Positions 35,515-48,215 are shown, numbered from the stretch's first letter. The stretch is DNA of 64,000 nucleotides from Aquila chrysaetos chrysaetos (GCF_900496995.4 NW_024470380.1:19859-83858); one strand, 5' to 3'. Notes: generated by a model not told the origin, from the sequence alone. Program-made: numbers and translations.

Positions 35515-36288
35515 GCTCCATAAGGAATTGCTGTCATAGGATGCCCAGATACCCCAGTCCCACTAGGGCAGACTGGAATACGAAGGAAAATTGAGTGAAA
35601 ATCTGCAGAAGATTCTTACTTCGGTACTTTCCCTGAGACGCCACTTTTCTCTCCACTCTCTCCTCTTTCTGAGCCTGGAAAAGTTATCTCTTCCCAGCAG
35701 AAGAATGGGACACATCTGGCCCTGGCCTTGATTATCTAATCCAAGAGGCACGTCCCCCATCACAAGGCTCTAAAAAATAAGCCGATAACCCTGCACTTCT
35801 GGCCACCAGCTGAGACAGGCCACTGGACTGCACATGCTTTAGTCTGGCTCAGTTCAGCAGCTCTTGCGGTTTTTAAATACCAGCTTGTCACTCGGAGATA
35901 GCCCTTATATATAGTCACCAATTACAATGTGGTTATACGTCAAGTCCTATCACTCTGAAACCAGCCCCCTTGTGCAGGTGGACACTAACAGTGTAACAGC
36001 CCTGACTTCAAGTCCTTTGCGAGTCAGCAGAAACAATCTGTTTTCCTCAGGGAGACCAGGTCAAGTCCTGAGGAAGAAGCATACACTTTACTGAACCAAG
36101 CTCCCAACTTCAGGCCTTGACTTCAAACACTGAACATCAAGTAACAGAATACAGACAGCTGCCTGTACGCCCCTGTCACACCGCCAAGTCACTATCTATT
36201 CCATAGCTCTAGATAATAGGATGACGTCTAAATGAAAGGACAAATTCCAAGTGACTCACAGTAGAGGTATTTAATTAATGGTTCAAAC
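35515..36288. other. non-coding DNA, nothing recognised
   Basis: Unique flank of the provirus with no supportable feature. Confidence 0.5.
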
Positions 36289-36534
36289 CTCCATCAGGGG
36301 AGGCTCAGACTTGACATGAGGAAACATTTCTTTACCGAGAGGGTGGTCAAACCCAGGAACAGGCTTCCTGGAGAGGCAGTTGATGCCCCATGCCTGTCAG
36401 TGTCGAAGAGGCATTTAGACGGACAATGCCCTTAATATCATGCTTGAACTTTTGGCCAGCCCTGAAGTGGTCAGGCAGTTAGACTAGATGATCGTTGTAG
36501 GTCCCTTCCAGCTGAACTATGCTATGCTATGCTG
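36289..36534 (+). mobile_element. CR1 LINE 3' fragment
   Basis: About 245 bp of CR1 3' sequence in forward orientation: 'acatttctttaccgagaggg', 'caggcttcctggagaggcag', then 'gactagatgatcgttgtagg' and 'tcccttccagctgaac', ending in the short 3' repeat ctatgctatgctatg. It is 5'-truncated. Confidence 0.88.
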
Positions 36535-38175
36535 TTCTTCTTTCTACCTCCTCCTTTCCCTACCAGTGCATGCTGAGGAAATCTCTGATGACATTTCTTC
36601 CCAGCCCTGCACTAGCAGAAGGCATTCAGTGGGTAACCATGTCCCAGACTAGGCACTGGCTCTGTCACATTGTGGGAAGGAGGCATGTGCCTTCTGGTGG
36701 GGGCGAGAGCTCTGGATCGTCTCGAGATAATTGGACCATCCGCACAAACTGGCAAAAAGCAAGTGTGAAGTGCGGTTTTTGAGTGTCTTCTGTGTTCATC
36801 CAGTTCAGCTGGGTTTCCACAGGATGGCAAAACCCCACGTTTCTGACACTAGCGAGGCTCCACGATCAAGCCCTCAGTCTGAAGCAGGACATGCTCCTCA
36901 ACTAAAGGGTTGCAAATCTTTTGGAGGTGGGCAATACCTGTTCATTACCCCTGGATTTTATTTTTGCTCCTTGGGCTCATTTTTAGAAACGCCCGACCTG
37001 TTTCCTGTGGAAAAACATGCTCAAACACACAAGCCTGAGAACAACAGTACTCCATCAGAGAGAAGGTCCATCTGGCCCAAAACTCTGTCTCCAAGGTGGC
37101 CAACCATCACTCTCTAAAGGAGAGCATATGAGCTATGCAAGTCTGCTTCTGTCAGGGTCCTGGGGGTGCTCATAGGCCTCTATGGCTGGGATCAGCCTCC
37201 CCTGGGACCCCCACCCTCACCGTCTCCTGACAAGGGCCCAGGGGACATGTCCCAGCCCAGCCTGGGGCCTTCAGTCCCTGCCTGAGCCATGTTGCAGGTG
37301 TGCCTGTCCCTGCACTTGTCTCCTGGATGGGCCTGGGACCTGCACTGCAGAGAGCTGCTCTCCTGGAGGGAGCCCTCAGACGTAGGTCAGAGCTTGTCAT
37401 GCACAACTCTGGGCACAACATAGCATAACTATTCTGGTCTAGTCTAGTCTAGTCTATTTCTATTCCCTGCGCTCACCCTGAGTCAAATAACAAGACCGTT
37501 ACTTGCCTGAAACGCCAGGGGGTTTTCAGCTCCAAAAACACTTTGAAGGACACGTGACACAAAGGTTACAGGTGGAAAGAGGATGTTTTTTAAATATTAT
37601 TTTATGGGTTTTTTTCTGAGTGTGTTTCAGAGCCGATGCTCACAAGCCTTAACACAGTGTGCCTGTGTAGCCAGGAGCAGGCTGACGCATTCTTCAGTTG
37701 AGCTTGAAAAAACATCCCTTGCAGCCTGGCAAAGGCAAGTCACAGAGCTGCAGAAAGTAGCAGCAGGAATACAGGCCAAGCAGTCCCTGCTTCCTGAAGA
37801 GTAATAACACAAAGAATAAGGATCGGGACTGATCACACACAAAAGAAGACAATGATGACAAACATAAAGACGAAGAGGTGTGTGGTATTCTCCAGAGTAT
37901 GACACGTACCGATGACAAGCATACGGTTTGCCTTCCAGAACTTGCTCCACCGCTGTGCTTCTTGGCCAACGATGCATGCAAGGCGCTCTCGTGCCGGCCC
38001 TGCGCTTGATTTGCATGCAGGGAGAGGTGAAAAGTGGCAGCTCCTGATGGGGCAGCGAGCCTGGAGCCCTTCCAAGCGCAGGCTGTTTTGCCCAAGCCAG
38101 AACCCCTGGGGAAATGGAGCTAAGGGAAGAGCAGAGCTCGCTCCCGCTCCAGACTTGCACTGGGCAAGAGAGCCC
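36535..38175. other. mostly non-coding DNA, small repeats
   Basis: The block near 37040-37130 ('agaaggtccatctggccc...gtctccaaggtggcc') resembles an old LINE 3' fragment common in birds and turtles, but this is a weak call. A ctagt pentanucleotide microsatellite lies at 37434-37457. GC content climbs from about 37.9 kb. I see no gene. Confidence 0.4.
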
Positions 38176-38760
38176 GAGAGAGCCAGGGCACGAGCGGTGC
38201 CTTGGAGGGAGATGCAAGAGCAGCAGGCAAGGACCTAGGCGAAAGGGCCCGGAGGAGCCCTGCCAAGGGGCTGTGCTCAGTGCTACAGAGGACAAGAAGC
38301 AACCTCCGCGAGCATCCCTTGGAGCCCGCCGTGGGAGTGAGAAAGCTTCCTCCCCCCGGATGCGGGGCACGAGGGCCACCTTCGTGGAGCACGAGCAGCG
38401 GGCACCTAGCCACAACGGCCCAACGGAGCCCTGGCGAGGGGCCGTGCTCAGTGCTGCAGAGGAAGGCAAAAAACCCCCGGGGACACTTGCTAGCCCACCG
38501 TGGGGGAAAAAAAGCCTTCCTCCCCCCAGCTGCAGGGCACGAGAGGCCATCTTCGTGGTGCACGAGCAGCAGGCAGTAACCTAGCCCCAACGGACCGGAG
38601 GAGCCCTGACAAGCGGTCCTGCTCAGTGCTGCAGAGGAAGGCAAAAAACCCCCGGGGCCCAGTGCCAATCTGCCCCGGGGGAAAATTCCTTCCTGACCCC
38701 AGAGCCGGCGATCGGCTATTCCCTGAGCACGTGAGCAAGACCTGCCTCCCGGTCCCACAG
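38176..38760 (-). repeat. ~173-bp GC-rich tandem array, CR1-related
   Basis: The landmark tgctcagtgct recurs at about 38273, 38444 and 38619, a period of 171-175 bp. A partial copy precedes the first. The last copy runs on into 'gccaatctgccccgggggaa' and 'attccttcctgacccc', which on the minus strand resembles the 3' UTR of old CR1 elements of birds and turtles. The units also contain acgagcagc and the ggagccctg motif. Long open frames cross it on both strands because it is GC-rich and stop-poor; none shows a domain. Confidence 0.7.
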
Positions 38761-40394
38761 GCTGGTCATGCCTCCCAGAAGATGCCCGAGCCCTGTTCTC
38801 CCTCAACCTGGAGCCATCTCAGGGGCTTCCAAGAGTGGCCAAATGCCCGCGGCCTGATCGACCTTGGGGGCAAGAATCCTTCCCGCGCCTTCGGGCCACC
38901 AGCAGGTGCTCCACGGCACTGGGACCCCGGCAACATCTCTGCATCCCAGTTCTTACGGCTGCTGCCACTGGTTCCGCAGGGAGTGAGGACGGCGAGCTCT
39001 GCAGTGCTCCTCGAGAAGGCATTCCCTTGGTCTTGCCACAGCTCTCCATCCAAAAAAGCCCGATGGCCTGGGGCACCTCCAGGGCTTGGTGGTTCTTCTC
39101 GTCTCCAGCAGCCTGGTGCAGCCTCCGGTGGTCCTCCCTCAGCCCCCTCCAACTCATTCCAGCGGCTCCTCGCGGACTTGGTCTCGGATGTGTCTGGGCC
39201 GCCTGCCAGGCAGACTGGCGGTGGGACAGGGGAGGCTGCCCCTTCTCTACTGCCCCGGGGCATTGTGACTGCTGCGTTGCCGGGTGGTGGCACGGCGACA
39301 CGGGGGTGAGGGGGCCCCCGTGCGCAGCCCTGCCCGCCGCCCCTCGGCCCAGCATCCTTCGGAGGAAGGCCTTTGTGGTGCTGGCTTCGAGGCAGTCCCT
39401 GTGCCCAGGAGGCCCGGGAGTCTCTCCCTGCCCTTGGTGGCCATGCCCTGGGCCCAGCTGCTGGGCGTCCCTGACGCCTGCTCTGCCACTCGGCTCCCAC
39501 GGCCAAGCCTGGTGCTGTTCCTCTTCTCTCAGGCCATAGCAGAAACCAAGCCTGCAGCCCTGAGACCACCTCTATTAGCCGTCCCCTCTCTGTGCCAGAG
39601 CTAAAGCCTATGTGGCCCCACAGCCAGGAGGAGCAGGGACACAAACCCTTTTCCAGGGGGATAATAGAGGATGGTTTCAGTAGCTTCAGCCTGGAGGAAA
39701 GCCAAAGTGTAATGACAGCCCTAGGCTGGGATGGACGGTGCCAAAAGACCACCAAAGGAATAACACAGGCTTTTAAAAACATGTGAGTGGAGTTTACACT
39801 GGTGTGGTGGAAGGAAAGATTGGTCGCATTCAGACCTAGAACATATGGATCCGTGACCACAGCCCAGCCAGGCAAACGGCAGCTCTTCCAAACTGTCAAA
39901 ATAGCCCATTGCTGCTGTCGCCATCACAGCCCCTTGTCCCCCTGAAACCAAGCTGCGCAGCCTGTCTATTAAACGCACCCGTTGGCCGTGTTTATACGGG
40001 ATGCAAAACGCGCTTCAGCCACGGGGTAAAAGCTTCAGAGCTCCTTTGTGACTTGAACCTTTCCGAGAGTTGTTTGCCTACCTCGGTTTGTGGGAAGATG
40101 TTTGGATCTTGCCTCAAACCCTGGCAAGTCTCCTTTTCCTTTAGGCTTTAGTATTTTGAGTACTGAGAGATTAAGAGAGGTACTCTCCTTGCCGTTTTGT
40201 GCGTTGGTGCCAAAACTGATCTGTCCCTTCAGCCTGTGTAAATAAGGGCGTTTATGGCACAGACAATTCCTTTGGTTGTGGTGGTGCCAGAGGTGAAAGG
40301 CAGGGGTTTGGTTCCCTCTGCAGAGGTGCAGAGAGCATGCATGGTTTCCTCACCATTCCTTACCAGCGCACCAAGGGACATTTGCTACTACACT
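38761..40394. other. GC-rich DNA, long ORFs without domains
   Basis: High-GC sequence with overlapping open frames on both strands, the longest 377 codons on the minus strand (38766-39899) and 234 on the plus strand (38835-39539). The predicted proteins are Pro/Gly/Ala/Arg-rich, lack recognisable domains and overlap one another, so I treat them as composition effects. Confidence 0.45.
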
Positions 40395-40628
40395 GTCAGG
40401 GGAGGTTTGGACTTGACGTGAGGAGACATTTCTTTCCCAAGAGGGTGGTCACACCCTGAAACAGGCTTCCTGGAGAGGTGGTGGATGCCCCGTGCCTGTC
40501 AGTGTTGAAGAGGCATTTGGACAATGCCCTTAATACCATGCTTGAACTTTTGGTCAGCCATGAAGCGGTCAGGCAGGAGGACTAGTAGGGACTTGTAGGT
40601 CCCTTCCAGCTGAACTATGCTATTCTCA
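40395..40628 (+). mobile_element. CR1 LINE 3' fragment
   Basis: About 230 bp of the same CR1 3' region as at 36289, sharing 'acatttctttcccaagaggg', 'caggcttcctggagaggtgg' and 'tcccttccagctgaactatg'. It is 5'-truncated, in the same orientation and about 4.1 kb from its sister copy. Confidence 0.88.
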
Positions 40629-43600
40629 TTTAGAATGTGAACAGAGAAAAAGAAATAGTTTTTCCCACTTTGGTGGAATTTGACAGAAAGTAAATTAAAG
40701 GTGCCTTGTCCAAAGTTGCACAGCCGTTTAGCAATTGCATTTCAAAACGGTGTTTTGGCAGTTGAAGAAATTACACTGCCAATAGACATGTTTAGGAAAA
40801 AAAAGGAGTAGTTTTGCGGAGGATGTGTGAAGGGCTCTACAAAAACATCTTTAAAGAGTCTGTGGCTGATTCCCATGGAAAGCACTGATTTTGTTTGAAA
40901 GCTAAGGCTCCTTCAGCTTGGGCATCTTCTAGTTTTACAGCAAAAACTTAGTATTTCTCAGAGGAAACAGGGACTTGTACAAATTGAGTTGAATCCTCAG
41001 CTTCCTATTTAAAAATGTCTTTAAGGGAAATGCAGAATCAGGCCACAACTGTGCAATGGCATTAGTCCCGAAGTTAATCCCAATGGCATTAGTCCCTAAA
41101 TGAATCCCAGATGCATACCAGTTCAGAAGGAAGCCATCTACTTGGTTGTCTGATTTAGGAAATCTCACCTGGCATGTAAGGCTCACATTGAATCCCATCC
41201 TACCATCACCTTTCACACACTTGTTTTACCCATGCTTTTATGCTTCATAAAATGAGCTTCCATAAGTGTTAGCAACTCCCAGTCAGCACCAATTCTTTTG
41301 ATAAAAATAACCTGCTACGATTGTCTGAGCAATCATAGTTAAATTATACCACCACTTCCAAAAGTTCTGTGACAATATTCGTCTAGTGGTTCTGATACAA
41401 CAGAGCTTCTTTATCTAATAGTTAATGTTAACACACTTTGATAAGTCAGAAACACATAGATCGATATACTTTTCCAGGGGAAAATATTTTAAAGAATGTA
41501 CATTAGTATAAATAAAAAGGCAAAACCCCTCAAAGTCTGGAGGAAGGTGCAAAAGTGCTTCTTTACAAGAGGGTTTTCATCCATTCTTACTTAAGTCAAC
41601 TGAAAGGAAGATCTGAATAAAGCCACGGAGCCTTCTCCCACCCTACTCTGACCGTTCACCGAGATCCAGTGCTTAGCGCTGTTCCCAAACAGTTTCCACA
41701 GAGACTGGAAGAACTGTCAGATGCTACCATTATTTATAAACTTAAGCTCCCAGTCTCTCCTGCCATTTCCACATCCACTTCTTCCCTTTCTGATAAGGCA
41801 TGAATCATCATCAGAAATCACTCTCCAGTCCATTAACAAACTAAACATTGCACAGACTCATAGAAGTACACGGGTGACTATCGTTACATCTGCCTCGATA
41901 TTAGAGGGATCAGCACTGTAAAAATACCTGCAGTTAGCAAATATTCATGTTGCATTTATGAGCATTTTCATTCCAATACACACATTATGAAACTGTTATC
42001 GTGGTAGGAAGGCTAGGTAGGTATTCCAGCAAGGAAGACTGCTTTGCTGCTATATTAGTACCTTATATTATAGTGCAATAATCCTGTGCTCTACAGAGTC
42101 TCAGACTGGTTCATTGGAGGTGGGGGGGGGAAGTGTATGGCTTTAGAAGGCTTGCAGTATTGGGTCAAAAAAGGCACAGATGTTGCAGCAAATCCTTGAA
42201 ACAACATAAACTCACCATGCTTGTCTGAGCCTATCCAAAAAAGTATTCGCTGTGGCCAGATGAAGGGTTCTGTGCTGTGCCTGGCTAATTCAACAGCAGG
42301 TCACCCTGCTTGGGAGAACCACTAATCCTCAAATGTAGCATTAAAGAAGATGAGACCAAGGCTACAGAGACTTTTGTTAAACTGAGCATAAGAAAAGAAT
42401 CATACCTTCCTGAGCCTCAAAAGAATTTCTACAAAAGCTTAGATATTTCTGCGATGACTTCAGGAGATAATCTTACAGCAAGTGACTCCGAACAGAACTT
42501 TCAGATGTCTTTAGGAATAAGGAAGGACTCTAGGTGCAGTCTCGAGAAAGCATATGCCTGAGAAACAGAGGAAAACCAGAGTGAGGAGATGGGGAAGTCG
42601 AGAACGTTATTCGCAGTAGCTGCTCTCATTCGACCAGATCAAGAGTGGCACAGTGTTAGCAGGGGTACGGAATAGATGTGAAAGCCTCAGACATTTCTGA
42701 CCAGCGGGTAACACTGTGGGATGTAAATGGTAAGATCGCGTGCATTTTTTTTCGCAACACAGTAAAAAGTGACGTTAAAAATATCAAATCCACCAGACCA
42801 AAAAGATTTCCATCCTACTCAAGTTATGAGAGGAAAAAATACTCTCAGGAGATTGAAAGAGATGTCCTCCATAAACACGCACATCTGTGGTTCCCAAGCC
42901 CATCATTCAAAACTTCTGTCATCAGTTTATTTTCTCCCATGGGTCTTCTCCAATTCAGTAGCTGTCACTCCAGTGAAAACCACAACACAAAGCTGACATT
43001 TATTGAAGATGGGCAGGGCCCCGCAAACTCTACTGTGGCACTGCAGACAAATCTAAACATCATCTTTACTCACAAATTTCCATTCAGTTCAGTGAAAGCA
43101 GAATTGCCTCTGAGGTGTGGGAATAATAAAGAGAAAATTCTCCTTTTGGTGGCACCTAAGAACAGGCTTGCAGAGGCGCCTGTGGGAAGCCTGCTGGAAA
43201 CAAAGGGGCCGTGTGGGAGTCAGGGAAAGCAGAATATGCTTTCCACCACCTAGAAAAGGAGCATCTTTTCTACCGCACAAGCCACATCCACCTTTAGCAC
43301 TGCTGTTTCTCAATTGCAGTCCCACTAATTTGCAATTTTCTGCACATCAATGAGCCAGTTCTGTTCAGAGGGAAGACTGGTATCCCTGCTGAGAGCTCAG
43401 GTCAGGGCTTGAGCCCATTTTTCTGTATTCCATCATATGGAGAAAAAAAACCAAAACCACCCTCAACAAGAAGAGAGAGAACCTGTTCAGTTTCATCACT
43501 CCACTGCCACCCCATGAGGTTTTGTTTGCTTGTTTGAACATACAATCAAAAATATATTCCAGGTGTAGCCAGATTCAAAAGCACCTCCCTGCAATACCAC

Positions 43601-44240
43601 AAACTCACGATGATCCCCCGCTGAAACGTACACCCACAGCTCAACAGGTACCAGGGGTGTTCCGATCCGGGTTGTCAGCTCATTAAGGGAAGGGATGGCA
43701 TCACATTGTGGGCATCCAGACCTTACCTCCTCTCAAGTTCAAGAAGAGTCACAGGTGGGCATTTCATGCCCTGACTCCTACATTCCCAAGACAGATGTCA
43801 AAATGTGGATCTCCTGGACTTCACGGTTGGTAACAGCCTAGCAGATGCCAGGAAGGGCCACCACAGACATCGCAGAAACATGCGCAAGTCCTGCGTGAAA
43901 TAAGTTGTGTAGCCCTTTGAATACTGCTTCATAACGCCCCTTCTCCAAATCAAAGCCGGTTTTCACGTTGGCTGTCCCGGCACATGTCTCCGCCAAGAAC
44001 TAAAAACAAATGGTGTGGGGTTTTGCATTCTGGGACATAGTTTTTAAAACACAATTCCTGGATTTTGTTACACTCGTGCGTCTGGCCAGCCGCTGTGGTA
44101 ATTAGGAAAGAAATCGCTGCTTTTCCTACCGGTAGACAACACTTAGCACTTTCGCAACAATTCACGGGGCTTTTGTGCCAGGAAGAAATGAAAAGGACAC
44201 GAGTCAACTGGCAAAACCCCCCACTTCCTCGCTTGGTGAA
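40629..44240. other. non-coding DNA, one 191-codon frame
   Basis: Unique sequence, AT-moderate. Frames of 83 codons (42310-42561) and 191 codons (42678-43253) lie near each other on the plus strand. Neither contains a domain that I recognise nor has convincing splice context. I consider them chance or possible lncRNA sequence. Confidence 0.4.
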
Positions 44241-45100
44241 ACCTCCCCAGCAGCAACCTGCTGCTCTCCGACCGACAGCTGCTCCCGCCCAGGGCTCAGC
44301 CCCCTCCCTCCGTGGCTTCTGTGACGCCTTTTACCCCTCTTCTTCACCCCTGCTGTGGCCCGGCAATCCCTGAAGCAATCCCAAACGTTTCACTCACAAC
44401 AGAGGAAAAACAAGCCAAGGAGAACAGCCACCAAAAAACCCCCCAAACCCAGGGGAATGAAACGCTGTCGCTGACCAGAGAAGCCGACGGAGGAGAACCG
44501 TGCTCCTTCTGGAAGAAAGCCTGCGGACAACTCTCCCCAATTTCCAGGCGCCTTGCCCTGGCACGCCGGGACCAGGTGCCCCCCAGAGGACAGCGCTGCC
44601 TCTGGCTCCTGCCCAGGCCGGGGGGGGCCACTCGGCGCCTTCCGCCGCGCAGCCGTGAGGCGGCCATTTCCCCTACCTCTGCAGATGGAGGACGGCGAGG
44701 CTTGCGAGGTCCCCGCCGGCTGTCTGAGGGGGGCTCGGGCCCCCCGGCACCCTCGGGCGGCGGGCGAGAGCCGGGGGGTGCCGGCGCTCCCCGGCGGTCG
44801 CTCGCAAGGGGCGGGAAGGCGCGAAGAACCTGCCCCTGAGGAGCGCCGGCCGGCGGGAGCGGCCCTTAGCGCGGGAAGGGCAGCGCGCCCTGTCAGCGGC
44901 GGGGCTGCTGCCCGCTCTGCTCGCCCGCCGCCTCGGGCTGCAGCCCCGACGGCCGCCCCAAGCTGGCTGGCGGCCGTGCAAGCCTGCCCAGCAGCCCGAG
45001 GTCGCCAGAGAATTAGGAGCGTGCTGGCAGAGAGCAGGCGAGGGCTGCGCTCTGCGGCAGAGAGTAGGAGCTGAGACTTTGCCGGAAGAAATAGGAGGGC
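44240..45100. promoter_or_regulatory. CpG-dense block, possible promoter
   Basis: GC content and CpG frequency rise sharply, peaking at about 44560-44960, in otherwise AT-moderate DNA. This is the appearance of a CpG-island promoter. I see no unambiguous first exon on either strand. A minus-strand frame of 268 codons crosses it, but its Ala/Arg/Pro/Gly-rich composition suggests a composition effect. Confidence 0.4.
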
Positions 45101-45319
45101 CCCGTGGTGCTGACCGCCCAGGAGCGCTCCGGGATGTCGCGGGGAGGCTGCCACGCTGGTTCGAACACAGACTGCTGTCCCCTGCTCCTTTTCCATGCGG
45201 GCACCAGGACACGGTAAAGCAAAACGCGGGCAAGGTCAAGCAGGACTTGAGAGTCTTGGGGGCAGGAGTGAAAGGGACAGGTGCCCGAGCGATCTTCTCT
45301 TCTGTCCTGCCAGTCAGAG

Positions 45320-45580
45320 GTAGGGGTGCGTAACCGAAAAAGCCGGTCGAAGAAACTCTCTGAGGCTCGATTTTGGAGTTTTAGAAAGCAGGTGTTCTTT
45401 ACTGCAGCGCTGGATGCACGGGGGGTTAGTTCCTACTAGTGTGCTTACCGTTGCCTACAGCAAGGCAAGCTTATCCTGTTCTAATCATATACTTATTTAT
45501 GTTATCATTGACATAGTGTCCACCCTTTGGGCACGCGCAGTGTGGCTCATCTCTTTTTCCTAGTTAGCTGGCCTCGGCAG
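45320..45580 (-). mobile_element. possible LTR fragment
   Basis: The stretch 'tttagaaagcaggtgttctt' with 'actgcagcgctggatgcac' resembles the reverse complement of an avian class II LTR as I remember it. No target duplication or internal region was found, and both limits are approximate. Confidence 0.3.
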
Positions 45581-45587
45581 GTTTTAA

Positions 45588-45662
45588 TGGCTGGATGCAC
45601 CGATGTCTGTCCCAACGGCAGGTGGGGGACAGGGCTCTGCCCTTCCTGAGACCCCCAGCCCC
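45588..45662 (+). repeat. segment duplicated in RhoGAP-like intron 2
   Basis: About 70 bp (ctggatgcaccgatgtctgt ... ggtgggggacagggctctgc ... gacccccag) recur with few changes at about 48550-48630, within an intron of the RhoGAP-like gene. It could be a small segmental duplication or an unnamed repeat. Confidence 0.5.
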
Positions 45663-47539
45663 TGGAGTGGCGGCTGGAAGATGGGTAGGTCAAAGGACCC
45701 TGATGGGAGCCCTGCAGGGCCTCATCCATTGGACCAACAGGCACCTTCGCTTGTCACACAGAGCATCTCATGGGCTGGAAAAGGGATGCTCTGGAGAGTT
45801 TCTGGCAAATCTCTGGAGAAGAGCTTCTTCCCGCCCCTCTCCCAGGGGGTTTCTCGGCTCTGGTGCCCTTCCCAAGGACAGCCCCACAGGTGGGTGCAGC
45901 CAGCGTGGCAGGAAAGAACAGGCAGCAGCCACAGTGGTCAGCACTGCGGGAGAGCCAAGGATAAAGCCTTATCACCCAAGTGTGATAAAGCCTTAATAGC
46001 CAAGTGTGCTGCTCCACGGACAGGAGTATTCCTGCCTTAAGCTCACCACACATTTCATTTCCCTGTGGCTTTCGGCAGGATATGAATGGCTCTTCAGTGC
46101 CGGTGGTTGCTCCCCTCTTTCAGTAACAATTGCAAATTTTCCTCCTGTTGGACCTGCCTCGGTTCCAGTCTCTTGGGGATTGAAAGCTGGCACAGCATGG
46201 GCGCCAGAGACATTCCCACGGCTTGGCTGGTGTCCACAAGGAGGAGTCTGTCTTTAGCCACGATGGTCATTTCCAGGGAAAACAGCTTGTTGCATTGACC
46301 AGGACCCTACGAGGGCAACAGAAGAGCAGGGAAGCAGCCATTTGCCACAAGGCCAGTGGAGCAGGCTGCTCAAACACAGCCCGCTGTGACTTTCTGTGCT
46401 GCTGGGCCTGTGGGGACAAAGGATTAAGCCTGAATTACCTACATGAAGTAAAGCTATTGCTAGCCTCGTGCAACGGCACCCAGGAGCTGGTCCTGAAAAC
46501 CACCAATGCAGGACACGGAAAGCTTTTAACCGCTGTGGCTATTCTGGAATAGACTGTGCCGTGTGCCTCCGTTTCTACTAACAACTCTTCTCCTGCAGCT
46601 GAAAAGGAGTTTGAGATCTTGCGTATGGCTAAAGGGGGTTGGTGGCCTCGGACGGTGGCTGAGGCTTGGGGCTTGCGTTGCCCGTGACCAGCTATGATCA
46701 CAGAGTGACAGAGGAAAGACTTTCCCTGGGGAAGAGGCACCAGAGAGGGGTTGAGGTGGAGGAAAACTTCACCACGGTTTTGGTTGTAGGTGGAAAGTTC
46801 TGGATCAGAGAGGAATTCTACATCTTCCATAGCATGGCACAGGTAGAGTCTTCTATTGGTACCAAGTAGAGGCAGAATGTCAGACAAAGTGGCTCATTCA
46901 ATGGGAATGATCTAGGGAAATATACTTGGCTATTAAAAGCCCCATTGCTCTAGAAGTTGAATCTTTTTTCTCTAGTCCTTTTTTTTTTGGAAGGGGGTGG
47001 CGGGAGGGGCATGGATAATATATCTTCATACCTACCAAAACAGGCATTGTAGCAGTCAAGATGGAATGCGCCTTTCTCGCGTACCTTTTCTTTTTTGAAC
47101 ATGGTGAATTCAATCTGCTGATCAATAGCCCGCTGAGTTCAGTAGACACCTTGGATTTTTATACTTCGTCTCAAGAGCTAGACGCAACCTCCTGTTGCTG
47201 GTGTTAGCACAATTAATGCAGATAATCTGCTATCTTCTACCTAATAATCTAGGCTACATACTGTCTATCGATCTATGTGAGAGTACAACCTGACCCAATG
47301 TTACACACAACATCGGCACTGTGAAGAGCTGTGACATTCAAATGAAAAGGGAGACATTTTGAACACCTTTTAATAGCTTGCAGGAATACAAAGGGGAAGC
47401 ACTGTGTCAATAATACCAAAACCAGTATGGATTTTCCCAGCTAAATTTCTGAACCTACTGTGACAAGTGATGGCCTATCAGAGTGCATGTCTGCACCCCC
47501 TGCGCTGCACCACGCGGGACCTGTTCACATTCCCTGGTC
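45663..47539. other. non-coding DNA, small direct repeat
   Basis: Contains a short direct repeat near 45961-46010 (two copies of ataaagcctta...ccaagtgtg). No gene is supported; reading frames up to 150 codons overlap on both strands without domains. Confidence 0.4.
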
Positions 47540-47985
47540 TGGGAGATGGGGCAGAGTGGACCCTCAGGCAGCTTGCAGGTGGCACACAACCGGGAGGAGA
47601 GGCTCACGCGCCGGAGGGTCCTGCTGTCAATCAGGGGGTCTTGACAGGCTGGAGAAAGGGGCTGACGGGAACCTCGTGTAGTTCAACAAGGGGAAGAGCA
47701 AAGTCCTGGAGACCTGGGGACGGACAAGCCCTTGCACGAGTAACTGCTGGGGGACACCCAGCTGGAAAGCAGCCGTGCAGACACCTGGGGTCATGGTGGA
47801 CGCCAAGTTGACCGACTTAGAGCCAGAAAAGTGCCCTTGGGGCAAAGAAGGCTAACTGCATCCTGGGCTGCAGCAGGGAAAGCATTGGCAACAGGTGGAG
47901 GTAGGTGGTCCTTCCCCTCTGCTGTGTCCATCCAGCCCTGGGCTCCCCAGTGCCAGGCAGAGACGGCCATACTGGAGAGAACTCT
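47540..47985 (+). mobile_element. CR1 LINE, ORF2 3' fragment
   Basis: Plus-strand CR1 from the end of the reverse-transcriptase ORF: 'ggtcttgacaggctggagaa', 'gttcaacaaggggaagagca', 'catcctgggctgcagcaggg', 'gggctccccagtgccagg' and 'catactggagaga' appear in canonical order. It is broken in frame and stops before the CR1 3' end, just upstream of the RhoGAP-like gene. Confidence 0.8.
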
Positions 47986-48215
47986 CACCCCAGTGCCCCT
48001 CCCACTTTCCGTTGGGCTTGGAATGTTGGTCAGTTGGAGCCCACGGCCAGCAGAGACAGCAGCACAGAGCTGTGCTGGCACGGAGGAGCGCTGGGAGGAG
48101 GCAGGATCTGGCCGAGCAGCACCGAGCCGGCACCGGCACCTCGCTTCCCATCCCCGCTGTCGCCGACTGGCCCGCGTCCTCGGTCCGCGGCGAGGGTCCT
48201 CCTCTCCCGGGCAGG

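Noticed and set aside
38766-39899. 377-codon minus-strand frame, with overlapping long frames on both strands
   Set aside because: Composition is Pro/Gly/Ala/Arg-rich, frames are open on both strands at once, there is no domain, and GC-rich DNA is poor in stop codons; best explained by composition.
36289-40628. CR1 copies at 36.3 and 40.4 kb as ends of a segmental duplication
   Set aside because: Flanking sequences do not match; similarity is limited to the CR1 3' region expected of two family members.
42678-43253. 191-codon plus-strand frame
   Set aside because: No domain, no convincing splice or promoter context; kept only as a note under the non-coding interval.
44390-45196. 268-codon minus-strand frame ending in a hydrophobic segment
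   Set aside because: Lies in a CpG-dense block with several overlapping frames; the hydrophobic end is short and there is no homology that I recognise.
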